Positions 1-6,037 of a stretch of 10,042 nucleotides of DNA are shown one piece after another. Within the stretch, counting starts at the first letter, position 1; each line of letters begins with the position of its first letter. The stretch comes from Actinomycetes bacterium (GTDB lineage Bacteria > Actinomycetota > Actinomycetes > Actinomycetales > Cellulomonadaceae): the NCBI GenBank assembly GCA_023389455.1, contig JAEWEJ010000077.1, positions 1 to 10,042 on the forward strand. The letters are read 5' to 3'. The position numbers and the translations under genes were made by a program. The notes beneath the pieces are model-generated. The model worked only from the letters and a program-made list of their open reading frames with translations. It was not told the origin of the DNA and searched no databases.

Positions 1-1241
1 GCGCCCACGTCCCGCGCCTGCCCGCCGTCGCCCGCCGCTCCCCCGCCGGCTCGTCGTCGTCGCGTCGCGGCCACGACGACGAGACCCGTGACGGCCATGG
101 CGCCGCCGACGACGGCCGCCGTCGCGAAGCCCGCCGGCGCTCCGGCGCGGTCGATGACCACGCCGCACAACGGCGCGCCCAGCGCGTTCCCGACGGTCTG
201 CATCGTGCCGCCCCAGCCCATGACCTCGCCGCGACGCTCCTCGGGGACGAGGCGCACGAGCGTGGAGTTGATCGACGCGAGGACAGGCGCACAGGGCAGC
301 CCGGCGACGAAGACGGCCACGGCGAGCAGCGCGCGCCCGTCCGCGAACGCGGCGGGCAGGGTCGCCAGCGCGAGGACCGCCACCAGGAGGAGCGGTGCGG
401 GCTGCCGCGGGCTGACGCCGTGCACCAGCCCGCCGACGAGCGAGCCGCCCGCCCACAGCGCCACCATCCAGCCCACGTCCTGGGGCCGGCCGGCGTCGTT
501 GAGCGCCGCGACGAGGGAGACGTCCGTCCCCACGATGACGAAGGCCGCCGCGACCGCCGCCAGCAGCACGACGAGCAGCTGCGGCGTCACGACCCGCGGC
601 CGCGGGCCGGCGACGGGCGCCGGCGTCCCGGCCGCGGAGCGCGTCGGCGGGTCCGCCCACAGCAGCAGGGCGCCGCCGCCCACCGTGGCGACGCCGACGA
701 CGGTGAGCGCCAGCACGCTGGACCCGCTCGTCACGAGCAGCACGCCGAGCACGGGACCGAGCATGAACGTGAGCTCGGTGGCCACGGAGTCCAGCGCGAA
801 CGCCGCCTTCTGCTGCGCGGGCGGCACGAGCACCGAGAGCGACTGCCGGACGACCGAGAACACGGGCACCAGGAACAGGCCGCCGACGAAGACCACGGCG
901 ATCAGCGTGCCGTAGTCGAGGCGCGGCGCCACGAGCCACACCGCGGACTCCACGACGACCGAGGGCAGCACCGCCCGGCGCAGCCCGAGGCGGTCGACGA
1001 GTCGGCCGCGCCACGGCGCACCCACGGCCAGGCCCAGCGTGAGCGACGCCGCGACCACGCCGGCGCGCCCGTACCCCTCGTCGAGCGCCCCGACGACGTG
1101 CAGCGTGAGCACCACGCCGGACATCGCGTGCGGCAGCCGCGCGACCAGCCCGATCACGAAGAGGCGCAGCACGCCGGGCAGCCGCAGGACGTCGGAGTAG
1201 GCGGAACGCACGATCTCCCATGCTGGCACGGCGTCCGCCAC
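1..1241 (-). CDS. MFS transporter, C-terminus cut by the window edge
   Basis: The reverse strand reads open from a GTG at 1241 to base 1 with no stop, giving at least 413 residues of a strongly hydrophobic protein with many Leu/Val/Ala-rich segments separated by short charged loops, as in a 12-helix major facilitator. A loop reading GRLVDRLGLRRAV after the second hydrophobic segment matches MFS motif A (GxLaDrxGrkr). The second half has a related stretch, PEERRGEVMGWGG followed by GAPLCGVVIDRAG, which fits the internal duplication of the fold. The last visible residues are Arg/Ala/Gly-rich and look like a cytoplasmic tail, so little of the gene is probably missing. The start is uncertain: GTG at 1229 would give a protein beginning VPAWEIVRSAYSDVL, and neither start has a clear ribosome binding site. 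The substrate cannot be told from sequence; drug or metabolite efflux is typical of the family. It is divergent from the gene at 1377, so regulation may be shared. Confidence 0.85.
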   Translation of the reverse strand, partial: MADAVPAWEIVRSAYSDVLRLPGVLRLFVIGLVARLPHAMSGVVLTLHVVGALDEGYGRAGVVAASLTLGLAVGAPWRGRLVDRLGLRRAVLPSVVVESAVWLVAPRLDYGTLIAVVFVGGLFLVPVFSVVRQSLSVLVPPAQQKAAFALDSVATELTFMLGPVLGVLLVTSGSSVLALTVVGVATVGGGALLLWADPPTRSAAGTPAPVAGPRPRVVTPQLLVVLLAAVAAAFVIVGTDVSLVAALNDAGRPQDVGWMVALWAGGSLVGGLVHGVSPRQPAPLLLVAVLALATLPAAFADGRALLAVAVFVAGLPCAPVLASINSTLVRLVPEERRGEVMGWGGTMQTVGNALGAPLCGVVIDRAGAPAGFATAAVVGGAMAVTGLVVVAATRRRRAGGGAAGDGGQARDVG

Positions 1242-1342
1242 CGCGGAGGCGCCCGCCGCCCGGGATGCCCGGATCGACCGGAACGACGCAGGGCGAGCCG
1301 CGTCACACCCGGGCGCGCGACCGGCAGGGCCGGCGTCGGGCG

Positions 1343-1370
1343 TGGTCAGGGCGGCGCGCCGCCCTATCCT
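1343..1370 (+). promoter_or_regulatory. Leaderless-type promoter of the coiled-coil/protease operon
   Basis: TATCCT at 1365-1370 fits the actinobacterial -10 pattern TANNNT and ends 6 bases before the ATG at 1377, so transcription would begin at or next to the A of the start codon. TGGTCA at 1343-1348 matches 4 of 6 positions of TTGACA, with a 16-base spacer. GAGG at 1371-1374 lies only 2 bases from the ATG, too close to act as a normal Shine-Dalgarno, which supports a leaderless message. No experimental start is available, so this is inferred from spacing and motif. Confidence 0.55.
1348..1365. promoter_or_regulatory. Perfect 18-bp palindrome, candidate operator
   Basis: AGGGCGGCGCGCCGCCCT reads the same on both strands, with 9-base arms and no mismatch. 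It fills the spacer between the proposed -35 (1343-1348) and -10 (1365-1370) boxes of the gene at 1377, touching both. That is where a dimeric repressor would block RNA polymerase. It lies in the 135-base gap shared with the divergent MFS gene, so it could also govern that gene. The sequence is nearly all G/C, which makes palindromes more likely by chance here. Confidence 0.45.
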
Positions 1371-1376
1371 GAGGCG

Positions 1377-2036
1377 ATGACCGGACCGAGCGGCGCGACC
1401 CCCGATCCCGGACCCTCCCGACCCGAGCCGCCGACGCCCACGTCACCGCTGCTTGCCGGCTGGGCCGGCCCGGAGCCGCTCGCCGCGGGGCTGCACACCG
1501 CCCCCGCGCCCACCGATCCCCCGCGCCGACGCCGCGCGACCACCGTGCTGACCGTGCTGCTGGTCGCGGTGCTGGCCACCGCCGGGATCGTCGGCTGGCG
1601 CCTGTGGGAGACGACGGCCGCCTGGCGGGAGTCCGCCGCCGAGTGGGAGACCCTGGCGCGCACCCACGGCGAGCAGCTCGCGCAGACGCAGGCGGAGCTC
1701 GAGGCCGCGACGGGCGAGCTCGACGCCACCCGCGCCCAGCTGGCCACCGCCCAGGCGCGCATCACCGAGCTGGCCGACGAGAAGGCGCAGCTCGGGGACA
1801 CCACGGCCGCGCAGCAGCAGCTCGCCGACTACCAGGAGCGCGTCTCGCAGGCAGCCGGGCGGGTCGCCACCGCGCTGGCCACGTGCGTCGACGGCCAGGA
1901 GCGCCTGATCGGCTACCTCCAGGACGCCGCGTCGTACGACGCGTCCGACGTGGCACGGTTCCGCGCGGACGTCGAGCGCGTGTGCGGCGCCGCGACCGAC
2001 GCGAACGCCTCGCTGCAGAGCGAGCTGTCGCGGTGA
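1377..2036 (+). CDS. Membrane-anchored coiled-coil protein, function unknown
   Basis: Codes for 219 residues from ATG 1377, chosen because a leaderless-type -10 box lies 6 bases upstream and everything before it is intergenic. Residues 1-54 form a Pro/Thr-rich, probably disordered cytoplasmic segment ending in four or five basic residues (PPRRRRATT). Residues 55-75 are one hydrophobic helix (VLTVLLVAVLATAGIVGW). With the positive-inside rule this predicts a signal-anchor protein with its C-terminus outside the cell. Residues about 85-160 are rich in Ala/Glu/Gln/Leu with a heptad-like pattern, a probable coiled coil. Cys170 and Cys203 lie in the outer C-terminal part and could form a disulfide. 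I recognise no enzyme domain. The stop overlaps the start of the lipoprotein protease gene by 4 bases (GTGA), so the two are likely co-translated; a role in the envelope, perhaps as scaffold or partner of the protease, is inference from this pairing. Confidence 0.85.
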   Translation: MTGPSGATPDPGPSRPEPPTPTSPLLAGWAGPEPLAAGLHTAPAPTDPPRRRRATTVLTVLLVAVLATAGIVGWRLWETTAAWRESAAEWETLARTHGEQLAQTQAELEAATGELDATRAQLATAQARITELADEKAQLGDTTAAQQQLADYQERVSQAAGRVATALATCVDGQERLIGYLQDAASYDASDVARFRADVERVCGAATDANASLQSELSR

Positions 2037-2779
2037 CGACCCGCGGCAGAGGTGGCGCACGGCGCGCGGCGCTCGCCGCCCTGCTCGTGCCGCTGGCTGC
2101 CGGCTGCGCCTACCTGCCCGACCCGCCCGCCCCGGTACCGACGAGCGTCGTCCCGACCGCCGTCCCGGTGCCCGCCGCGGTGCCGGACGGCTCGCAGCTC
2201 TCGCCCGACGGCTTCGACGCCGCGCAGCGGATGGCGGTGCGGATCCGGAACATCGGCTGCGGCGGCCTGTCGACCGGGTCGGGCTTCGCGCTCGACGAGC
2301 ACACGCTCGTCACCAACCGGCACGTGGTCGCCGACTCTGCCGAGCTCCAGCTGAGCACCTACGACGGGCGCGACGTCGCCGCCGAGGCCGCGAGCACGGC
2401 CGGGCTGGCGGACCTGGCGGTCGTCCGCACGGTCGACGCGCTGCCGGCCGCGCCGGTGCTCGCCGAGGCCGACCCGCAGGTCGGCGACCCCGTGACGGTC
2501 GTGGGGTACCCGCTGGGGCGGCAGCTGACCGTGACGGACGGCCGGGTCGTCGCCGCGGTGACCGACCCGCTGCACGCCAACCTCGGCGAGGTGCTCGTCA
2601 CCGACGCCCCCGTCGAGCCCGGCAGCTCGGGGTCCGCCGCGCTGGCCGCGGACGGGCGCGTGATCGGCGTCGTGTACGCGAAGAACACGGACGGGTTGAG
2701 CTTTCTGGTGCCCGTGAGCACGTTGCGCGCCATGCTGGGCGACGACACGGCGTTCGCGCCGGCGCCGACCTGCGGGTGA
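2033..2779 (+). CDS. Lipoprotein trypsin-like serine protease (HtrA-type fold, no PDZ)
   Basis: A 248-residue protein starting at a GTG that overlaps the previous stop by 4 bases. The N-terminus has basic residues, a hydrophobic stretch and a lipobox LAAGC with Cys25, so it should be lipid-anchored on the outer face of the membrane. A Pro-rich linker (residues 30-52) follows. The chymotrypsin/HtrA-type catalytic triad is visible: His97 in LVTNRHVVA, Asp127 in LADLAVV, and Ser199 in EPGSSGSAAL, where the usual HtrA GNSGGP is replaced by GSSGSA. VGDPVTVVGYPLG (150-162) is another typical stretch of the family. Cys76 and Cys247 are the only cysteines in the mature domain apart from the anchor and could pair. 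The protein ends right after the protease domain, with no PDZ domain and no C-terminal membrane helix. The role is probably envelope protein processing or quality control; the substrate is unknown. Confidence 0.87.
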   Translation: MTTRGRGGARRAALAALLVPLAAGCAYLPDPPAPVPTSVVPTAVPVPAAVPDGSQLSPDGFDAAQRMAVRIRNIGCGGLSTGSGFALDEHTLVTNRHVVADSAELQLSTYDGRDVAAEAASTAGLADLAVVRTVDALPAAPVLAEADPQVGDPVTVVGYPLGRQLTVTDGRVVAAVTDPLHANLGEVLVTDAPVEPGSSGSAALAADGRVIGVVYAKNTDGLSFLVPVSTLRAMLGDDTAFAPAPTCG

Positions 2780-2817
2780 GCGCGGGCCGGTCCACCACGA
2801 CGAGGGGACGGCACCAC

Positions 2818-3231
2818 ATGACGGAGCGCAGGTTCGACCCGGGCGCCCTGACCCGGGCGGCGGAGGACACGTTCACGGTGCGCCGGGTGTTCGGCGAGGC
2901 GTACGAGCGCGACGGCCGCCTGGTGGTGCCGGTCGCACGCGTCACGGGCCTGACCGGCTCCGGGGCGGGCGGCGGTGGCGGGGACATGACTCCCGCGGAC
3001 GCCGCCGACGACGGCACCCCCGTGGCGGGACGGGTCGCGCACGGCAACGGCGACGGCGGCGGTGGCGGGTTCGCCGCGCACGTGAGGCCGCTCGGCGTCG
3101 TCGTCGTGGACGACGACGGGGTCCACTGGCAGCCGACTCTCGACCTCGACCGGGTGATCCTGGGCGGTCAGGTCGTGGCTGCCGTGGTGGCGAGCGTCTG
3201 GGCCCTCGCGTGGGCCGTCCGCCGTCGCTGA
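2818..3231 (+). CDS. GerW/YtfJ-like (Spore_YtfJ family) protein with C-terminal membrane helix
   Basis: A 137-residue protein from ATG 2818, preceded by a good ribosome binding site (GAGGGG at 2802-2807, 10 bases upstream). An in-frame GTG at 2776 overlaps the protease stop, but the N-terminus it adds (MSAGRSTTTRGRHH) looks non-coding. The pattern matches the YtfJ/GerW family: RRVFGEAYERDGRLVVPVARV at 22-42 split by a turn, Gly-rich stretches at 48-55 and 78-84, then PLGVVVVDDDGVHWQP (91-106). Residues 114-134 are hydrophobic and followed by a basic end, giving a probable C-terminal membrane anchor. In Bacillus the family is linked to spore germination. It is also common in actinobacteria that do not make endospores, where its role is unknown. 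It lies 38 bases behind the protease gene, so it is probably in the same transcription unit. Confidence 0.75.
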   Translation: MTERRFDPGALTRAAEDTFTVRRVFGEAYERDGRLVVPVARVTGLTGSGAGGGGGDMTPADAADDGTPVAGRVAHGNGDGGGGGFAAHVRPLGVVVVDDDGVHWQPTLDLDRVILGGQVVAAVVASVWALAWAVRRR

Positions 3232-3282
3232 GCACGACGACGGCGCGGGCGCGTCGGGCCGGGCGCGGACGACCGCCCCGTG

Positions 3283-3310
3283 CGGCGCCCACCGGCTCCG
3301 GCGTGCGCCG
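3283..3310. terminator. Possible hairpin between convergent operons
   Basis: The arms CGGCGC (3283-3288) and GCGCCG (3305-3310) can pair around a 16-base loop that itself contains CCGG repeats. The hairpin lies in the 84-base gap between the convergent GerW-like (ending 3231) and SseB-like (ending 3316) genes, where a two-way terminator would be expected. There is no T-run on either side, so it is not a classical intrinsic terminator, and such stems are common at this G+C content. Low confidence. Confidence 0.25.
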
Positions 3311-3315
3311 TCGGC

Positions 3316-4044
3316 TCAGGCCGCGCGGACCCGCAGCTCCAAGGAGTCCACGCGCGCCGCGACCACCGGGTCGTGCGCGAGCGCGTCGTTGACCTGGGCG
3401 AGCACGCGGTCGAGAGCGGCGCGGTCCAGACCCGCCGGCAGCGCGAGCCGCACCGCGACCTCGGCCCGGGTGCCCGGCACCGCCTCGGCGTCGACGACGA
3501 GCCGGACGTCCGCGAGGGCGGCCCGCACCGCGGAGCGCACCTCCTCGTCGACCTGCCCGTCCTTCACGGCCGGCTGCCACGCAAGGCCCTGCGCCAGTGC
3601 GTAGACCGCCGTGCGCGGCAGCGCGACGGTCACCGGTCCGGAGGCGTCCAGCACCATCACCTCCCAGCCCTCGGCGACCGCCGAGAGCGCCGCGCGGGCG
3701 ACAGCCGTGGGCACCGGCCGGGCGTCGGCCCGCCACCGTGCCATCGCCTCGACGCCGCTGAACACCGGCAGCGCGGTGCGGCCGTCCGGCGTGCGCAGCG
3801 CGACGATGCCGGCGGACGCCTCCTTGTCGACGGTGTGCGCCCGGCCGTCGTGCTCGACGACGTCGGCGACCTCGAGCTCGGCCAGCACGGGGACGAGCAC
3901 GCGGGTGCCCGCGAGCGCCGCCACGACGTCGGCCAGCGCGGCGCCGCCGGTCGCGTACCGCGCGAGGACGGCGGTCAGTGCCGCGTCGGGCGAGCCGTCG
4001 TCACCGGCGAACGGTGACGACGGCGGCAGCTCGCGCCCCCTCAC
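3316..4044 (-). CDS. SseB-family protein, last gene of the his operon
   Basis: A 242-residue soluble protein starting at GTG 4044, which overlaps the priA stop by 4 bases. No ribosome binding site is visible, so it depends on coupling to priA translation. The overall pattern is that of actinobacterial SseB N-terminal domain proteins: an N-terminal LPPSSPFAGDDGSPD segment, TRVLVPVLAELE at 47-58, and a central block from about 73 to 158 that includes LPVFSGVEAMARW (92-104) and ALPRTAVYALAQG (141-153). The C-terminal third (about 165-242) is a separate Ala/Val/Arg-rich alpha/beta region ending LELRVRAA. SseB was first named in enterobacteria as an enhancer of serine sensitivity, and the biochemical role of the family is unclear. 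Tight coupling to priA suggests a link with amino acid metabolism, but that is inference. Confidence 0.8.
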   Translation of the reverse strand: MRGRELPPSSPFAGDDGSPDAALTAVLARYATGGAALADVVAALAGTRVLVPVLAELEVADVVEHDGRAHTVDKEASAGIVALRTPDGRTALPVFSGVEAMARWRADARPVPTAVARAALSAVAEGWEVMVLDASGPVTVALPRTAVYALAQGLAWQPAVKDGQVDEEVRSAVRAALADVRLVVDAEAVPGTRAEVAVRLALPAGLDRAALDRVLAQVNDALAHDPVVAARVDSLELRVRAA

Positions 4045-4793
4045 GGGCGGCCGGCGACGTCCAGCGCCTGCGGCAGCGTGAACGCGCCCGCGTACAGCGC
4101 CTTGCCGACGATCGCGCCCTCGACGCCGAGACCGACCAACCCACGCAGGGCCTCGATGTCCTCGAGGCTGGAGATCCCGCCGGAGGCGACGACCGGCGCC
4201 GAGGTGCGCGCGCAGACCTCGCGCAGCAGGTCGAGGTTGGGCCCGCGCAACGTGCCGTCCTTGGTGACGTCCGTGACGACGTACCGCGAGCAGCCGGCGT
4301 CGTCGAGACGCGCGAGGACCTCCCAGAGGTCCCCGCCCTCCTGCGTCCAGCCGCGCGCCGCCAGGGTGGTCCCCCGCACGTCGAGGCCGACGGCGATCTG
4401 GTCGCCGTGCGACGCGATCACGCGGGCCGTCCACTCGGGGTCCTCCAGCGCTGCGGTCCCGAGGTTGACGCGGGTGGCACCGGTGGCGAGCGCACGCTCC
4501 AGGGAGGCGTCGTCGCGGATGCCGCCCGACAGCTCGACCTTGACGCCCTTGGCCGCCAGGTCGGCGGCCACCTTGGCGAGCAGCACGGCGTTGGTGCCGC
4601 GCCCGAAGGCCGCATCGAGGTCGACGAGGTGGATCCACTCCGCACCCCCGGCGTACCAGTCGAGCGCGGCCGTCAGCGGGTCGCCGTACGCCGTCTCCGA
4701 GCCGGCCTCGCCCTGCACGAGTCGCACGGCCTGGCCGTCGGCGACGTCGACGGCGGGCAGGAGCTCGAGCCGGGGCTCACGCGTGGAAGTCAT
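4041..4793 (-). CDS. priA: PriA: bifunctional HisA/TrpF phosphoribosyl isomerase
   Basis: A 250-residue (beta/alpha)8-barrel enzyme that isomerises ProFAR to PRFAR in histidine synthesis. In actinobacteria this protein usually also converts phosphoribosylanthranilate to CdRP in tryptophan synthesis. Visible motifs: LLPAVDVADGQAVRL at 11-25 with the catalytic Asp16 and Arg24, the phosphate-binding VELSGGIRDD (86-95), GLDVRG (136-141), RGW (147-149), TDVTKDGTL (174-182) with Asp179, and the second phosphate site ASGGISSLED (203-212) and VGKALY (229-234). The RGW motif is the mobile Arg/Trp pair described for mycobacterial PriA, which supports dual function over plain HisA. ATG 4793 is preceded by GGAGAGGA (4797-4804). 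It follows hisH after 58 bases and overlaps the SseB-family gene by 4. Bifunctionality is inferred; a separate trpF elsewhere would argue against it. Confidence 0.93.
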   Translation of the reverse strand: MTSTREPRLELLPAVDVADGQAVRLVQGEAGSETAYGDPLTAALDWYAGGAEWIHLVDLDAAFGRGTNAVLLAKVAADLAAKGVKVELSGGIRDDASLERALATGATRVNLGTAALEDPEWTARVIASHGDQIAVGLDVRGTTLAARGWTQEGGDLWEVLARLDDAGCSRYVVTDVTKDGTLRGPNLDLLREVCARTSAPVVASGGISSLEDIEALRGLVGLGVEGAIVGKALYAGAFTLPQALDVAGRP

Positions 4794-4851
4794 GGGTCCT
4801 CTCCGGGTGGGGCCGCAACGGTCCTCCGACGGGTCCGGTGCGGTGCGGTGC

Positions 4852-5499
4852 TCAGCGCAGCGAGCCGACCCAGTGGGACAGCAGCTGCGCGCCGGCGTCG
4901 CCGGACTTCTCGGGGTGGAACTGGGTGGCGGACAGCGGGCCGTTCTCGACCGCTGCGACGAACCGGCCCCCGTGGTCGCCCCACGTCACCAGCGGTGCGG
5001 GCAGCGGGTGCTCCCCCGCCGCCGGCTGCTCGGCCAGCGGGAAGGACCGCGCGGCGTACGAGTGCACGAAGTAGAAGCGCTCACCGTCGAGGCCGTCGAG
5101 CAGGACCGACCCCTCGGGGACGTCGACGTCCGCCCAGCCCATGTGCGGCACGACCGGCGCCTCCAGGCGGTCGACCACACCGGGCCACTCGCCGAGGCCC
5201 TCGGTGCGCACGCCGTGCTCCACACCCTCGGCGAACATCACCTGCATGCCGACGCAGATGCCGAGCACGGGGCGCCCGCCGGCGAGGCGGCGGTCGACGA
5301 TCTGGTCGCCGCCGACGGCGCGCAGCCCTTCCATGCAGGCCGCGAACGCACCGACGCCGGGCACGACCAGGCCGTCCGCGTCGAGGGCCGCCTGCCTGTC
5401 GGCGGTCAGCTCGACGTCGGCACCGACCCGGGCGAGCGCCCGCACCGCGGAGCGCACGTTGCCGAAGCCGTAGTCCAGTACGACGACACGGGGAGACAC
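4852..5499 (-). CDS. hisH: HisH: glutaminase subunit of imidazole glycerol phosphate synthase
   Basis: A 215-residue class I glutamine amidotransferase that hydrolyses glutamine and passes ammonia to HisF, which makes imidazoleglycerol phosphate and AICAR from PRFAR. The catalytic triad is intact: Cys82 in LGICVGMQ, His195 and Glu197 in QFHPEKSG. VPGVGAF (46-52) is the oxyanion-strand segment and LDYGFGNVRS (8-17) the usual N-terminal strand. MGWADV (120-125) and FYFVHSY (142-148) are also characteristic. The GTG start at 5499 is chosen because the family N-terminus begins there and because TACCCT lies 6 bases upstream, a leaderless-type promoter. The gap to the previous gene is 61 bases, the largest inside the operon, so hisH may start a second transcript. 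The partner hisF is not in the window. Confidence 0.95.
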   Translation of the reverse strand: MSPRVVVLDYGFGNVRSAVRALARVGADVELTADRQAALDADGLVVPGVGAFAACMEGLRAVGGDQIVDRRLAGGRPVLGICVGMQVMFAEGVEHGVRTEGLGEWPGVVDRLEAPVVPHMGWADVDVPEGSVLLDGLDGERFYFVHSYAARSFPLAEQPAAGEHPLPAPLVTWGDHGGRFVAAVENGPLSATQFHPEKSGDAGAQLLSHWVGSLR

Positions 5500-5505
5500 G
5501 CCCCC

Positions 5506-5534
5506 AGGGTAACCGCGGGGACGGGTGCCACCCG
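5506..5534 (-). promoter_or_regulatory. Candidate internal leaderless promoter of hisH, with inverted repeat
   Basis: On the reverse strand TACCCT (5506-5511) fits TANNNT and lies 6 bases before the hisH GTG, and no usable Shine-Dalgarno is present. No good -35 box is seen at the expected place (about 5529-5534). That region instead holds an inverted repeat, CGGGTG-C-CACCCG at 5522-5534. The repeat could be an operator, or a weak hairpin in the transcript coming from the upstream gene. The sequence alone does not decide. Confidence 0.4.
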
Positions 5535-5560
5535 GCAGTCGTCCGACGACCGGACGCGGC

Positions 5561-6037
5561 TCAGCGGCGGTGCGCCGCCAGCAGCCGCATCGCCTTCCAG
5601 CGGGACATGCCGACGGAGGACACGACGCCCGGGACGTCGGCGGCGGGCAGGTCGCCGAGCAGGAGCTCCTCGAGCACCTCGGGGGCCCCCGAGAGCACGA
5701 GGCCGGCGGGGAGGTCCTTCTGGTGCTCGCCGCCCACCCACTGCGACGCGGACACCTTGCCCTCGCGCCGCTCGAGCAGCACGACGGGCACCTGACGCAG
5801 CAGCTTCGAGACGGCGCCCGTGGCCGACGCCCCGGCCGCGGGGTCGCGCAGGACCGCGAGCGCGCCGACCGGCGAGGGCACCGCGTCCACGTCGACCCCC
5901 GCCAGCGAGCACGCCGCGGCGAGCGCGTCGGCCACCGCGACCTGCGTCACGACGACGGCGACCGTGGGCGGCAGGGCCGCGGTCAGGCTCGACAGGTCGT
6001 CGGGGATCTCGATGCCGCCGAGGTCGTCCTCGCTCAC
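5561..6037 (-). CDS. Unrecognised 158-residue protein inside the his operon
   Basis: A soluble protein of unknown function between hisB and hisH. It starts at GTG 6037, overlapping the hisB stop by 4 bases, with GAAGGG at 6044-6049 as ribosome binding site 6 bases upstream, so it is translated in step with hisB. It begins with an acidic segment (SEDDLGGIEIPDDL). Two alternating hydrophobic strands follow: TVAVVVTQVAVADAL (25-39) and, after a Pro/Gly/Ala-rich loop, the strand in LLRQVPVVLLERREG. It ends in a basic helix (SRWKAMRLLAAHRR). There is no signal peptide, membrane helix or cysteine-rich site, and I see no known motif. Codon use and composition match the neighbours. The tight coupling makes it very likely a real gene. 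A structural or regulatory role in histidine synthesis would be a guess from position only. Confidence 0.8.
   Translation of the reverse strand: MSEDDLGGIEIPDDLSSLTAALPPTVAVVVTQVAVADALAAACSLAGVDVDAVPSPVGALAVLRDPAAGASATGAVSKLLRQVPVVLLERREGKVSASQWVGGEHQKDLPAGLVLSGAPEVLEELLLGDLPAADVPGVVSSVGMSRWKAMRLLAAHRR

Noticed and set aside
1321..1333. Small hairpin CCGGC-AGG-GCCGG upstream of the operon at 1377
   Set aside because: It lies upstream of the proposed promoter with arms of only 5 G/C bases, and such repeats are frequent at this composition. No role can be argued.
420..1376. Upstream extension of the coiled-coil protein frame, antisense to the MFS gene
   Set aside because: The extended residues are low-complexity Arg/His/Asp/Glu-rich sequence, while the reverse strand encodes a clear membrane transporter. 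The real start is ATG 1377.
3096..3118. Inverted repeat of GTC and GAC triplets
   Set aside because: It encodes Val-Val-Val-Val followed by Asp-Asp-Asp in the GerW-like protein. Val GTC and Asp GAC are reverse complements, so the repeat follows from the protein sequence.
4794..4851. Gap between hisH and priA, examined for a promoter or attenuator
   Set aside because: It has a clear ribosome binding site for priA, but no TANNNT box at leaderless distance and no convincing hairpin, so priA is most simply read from the upstream transcript.
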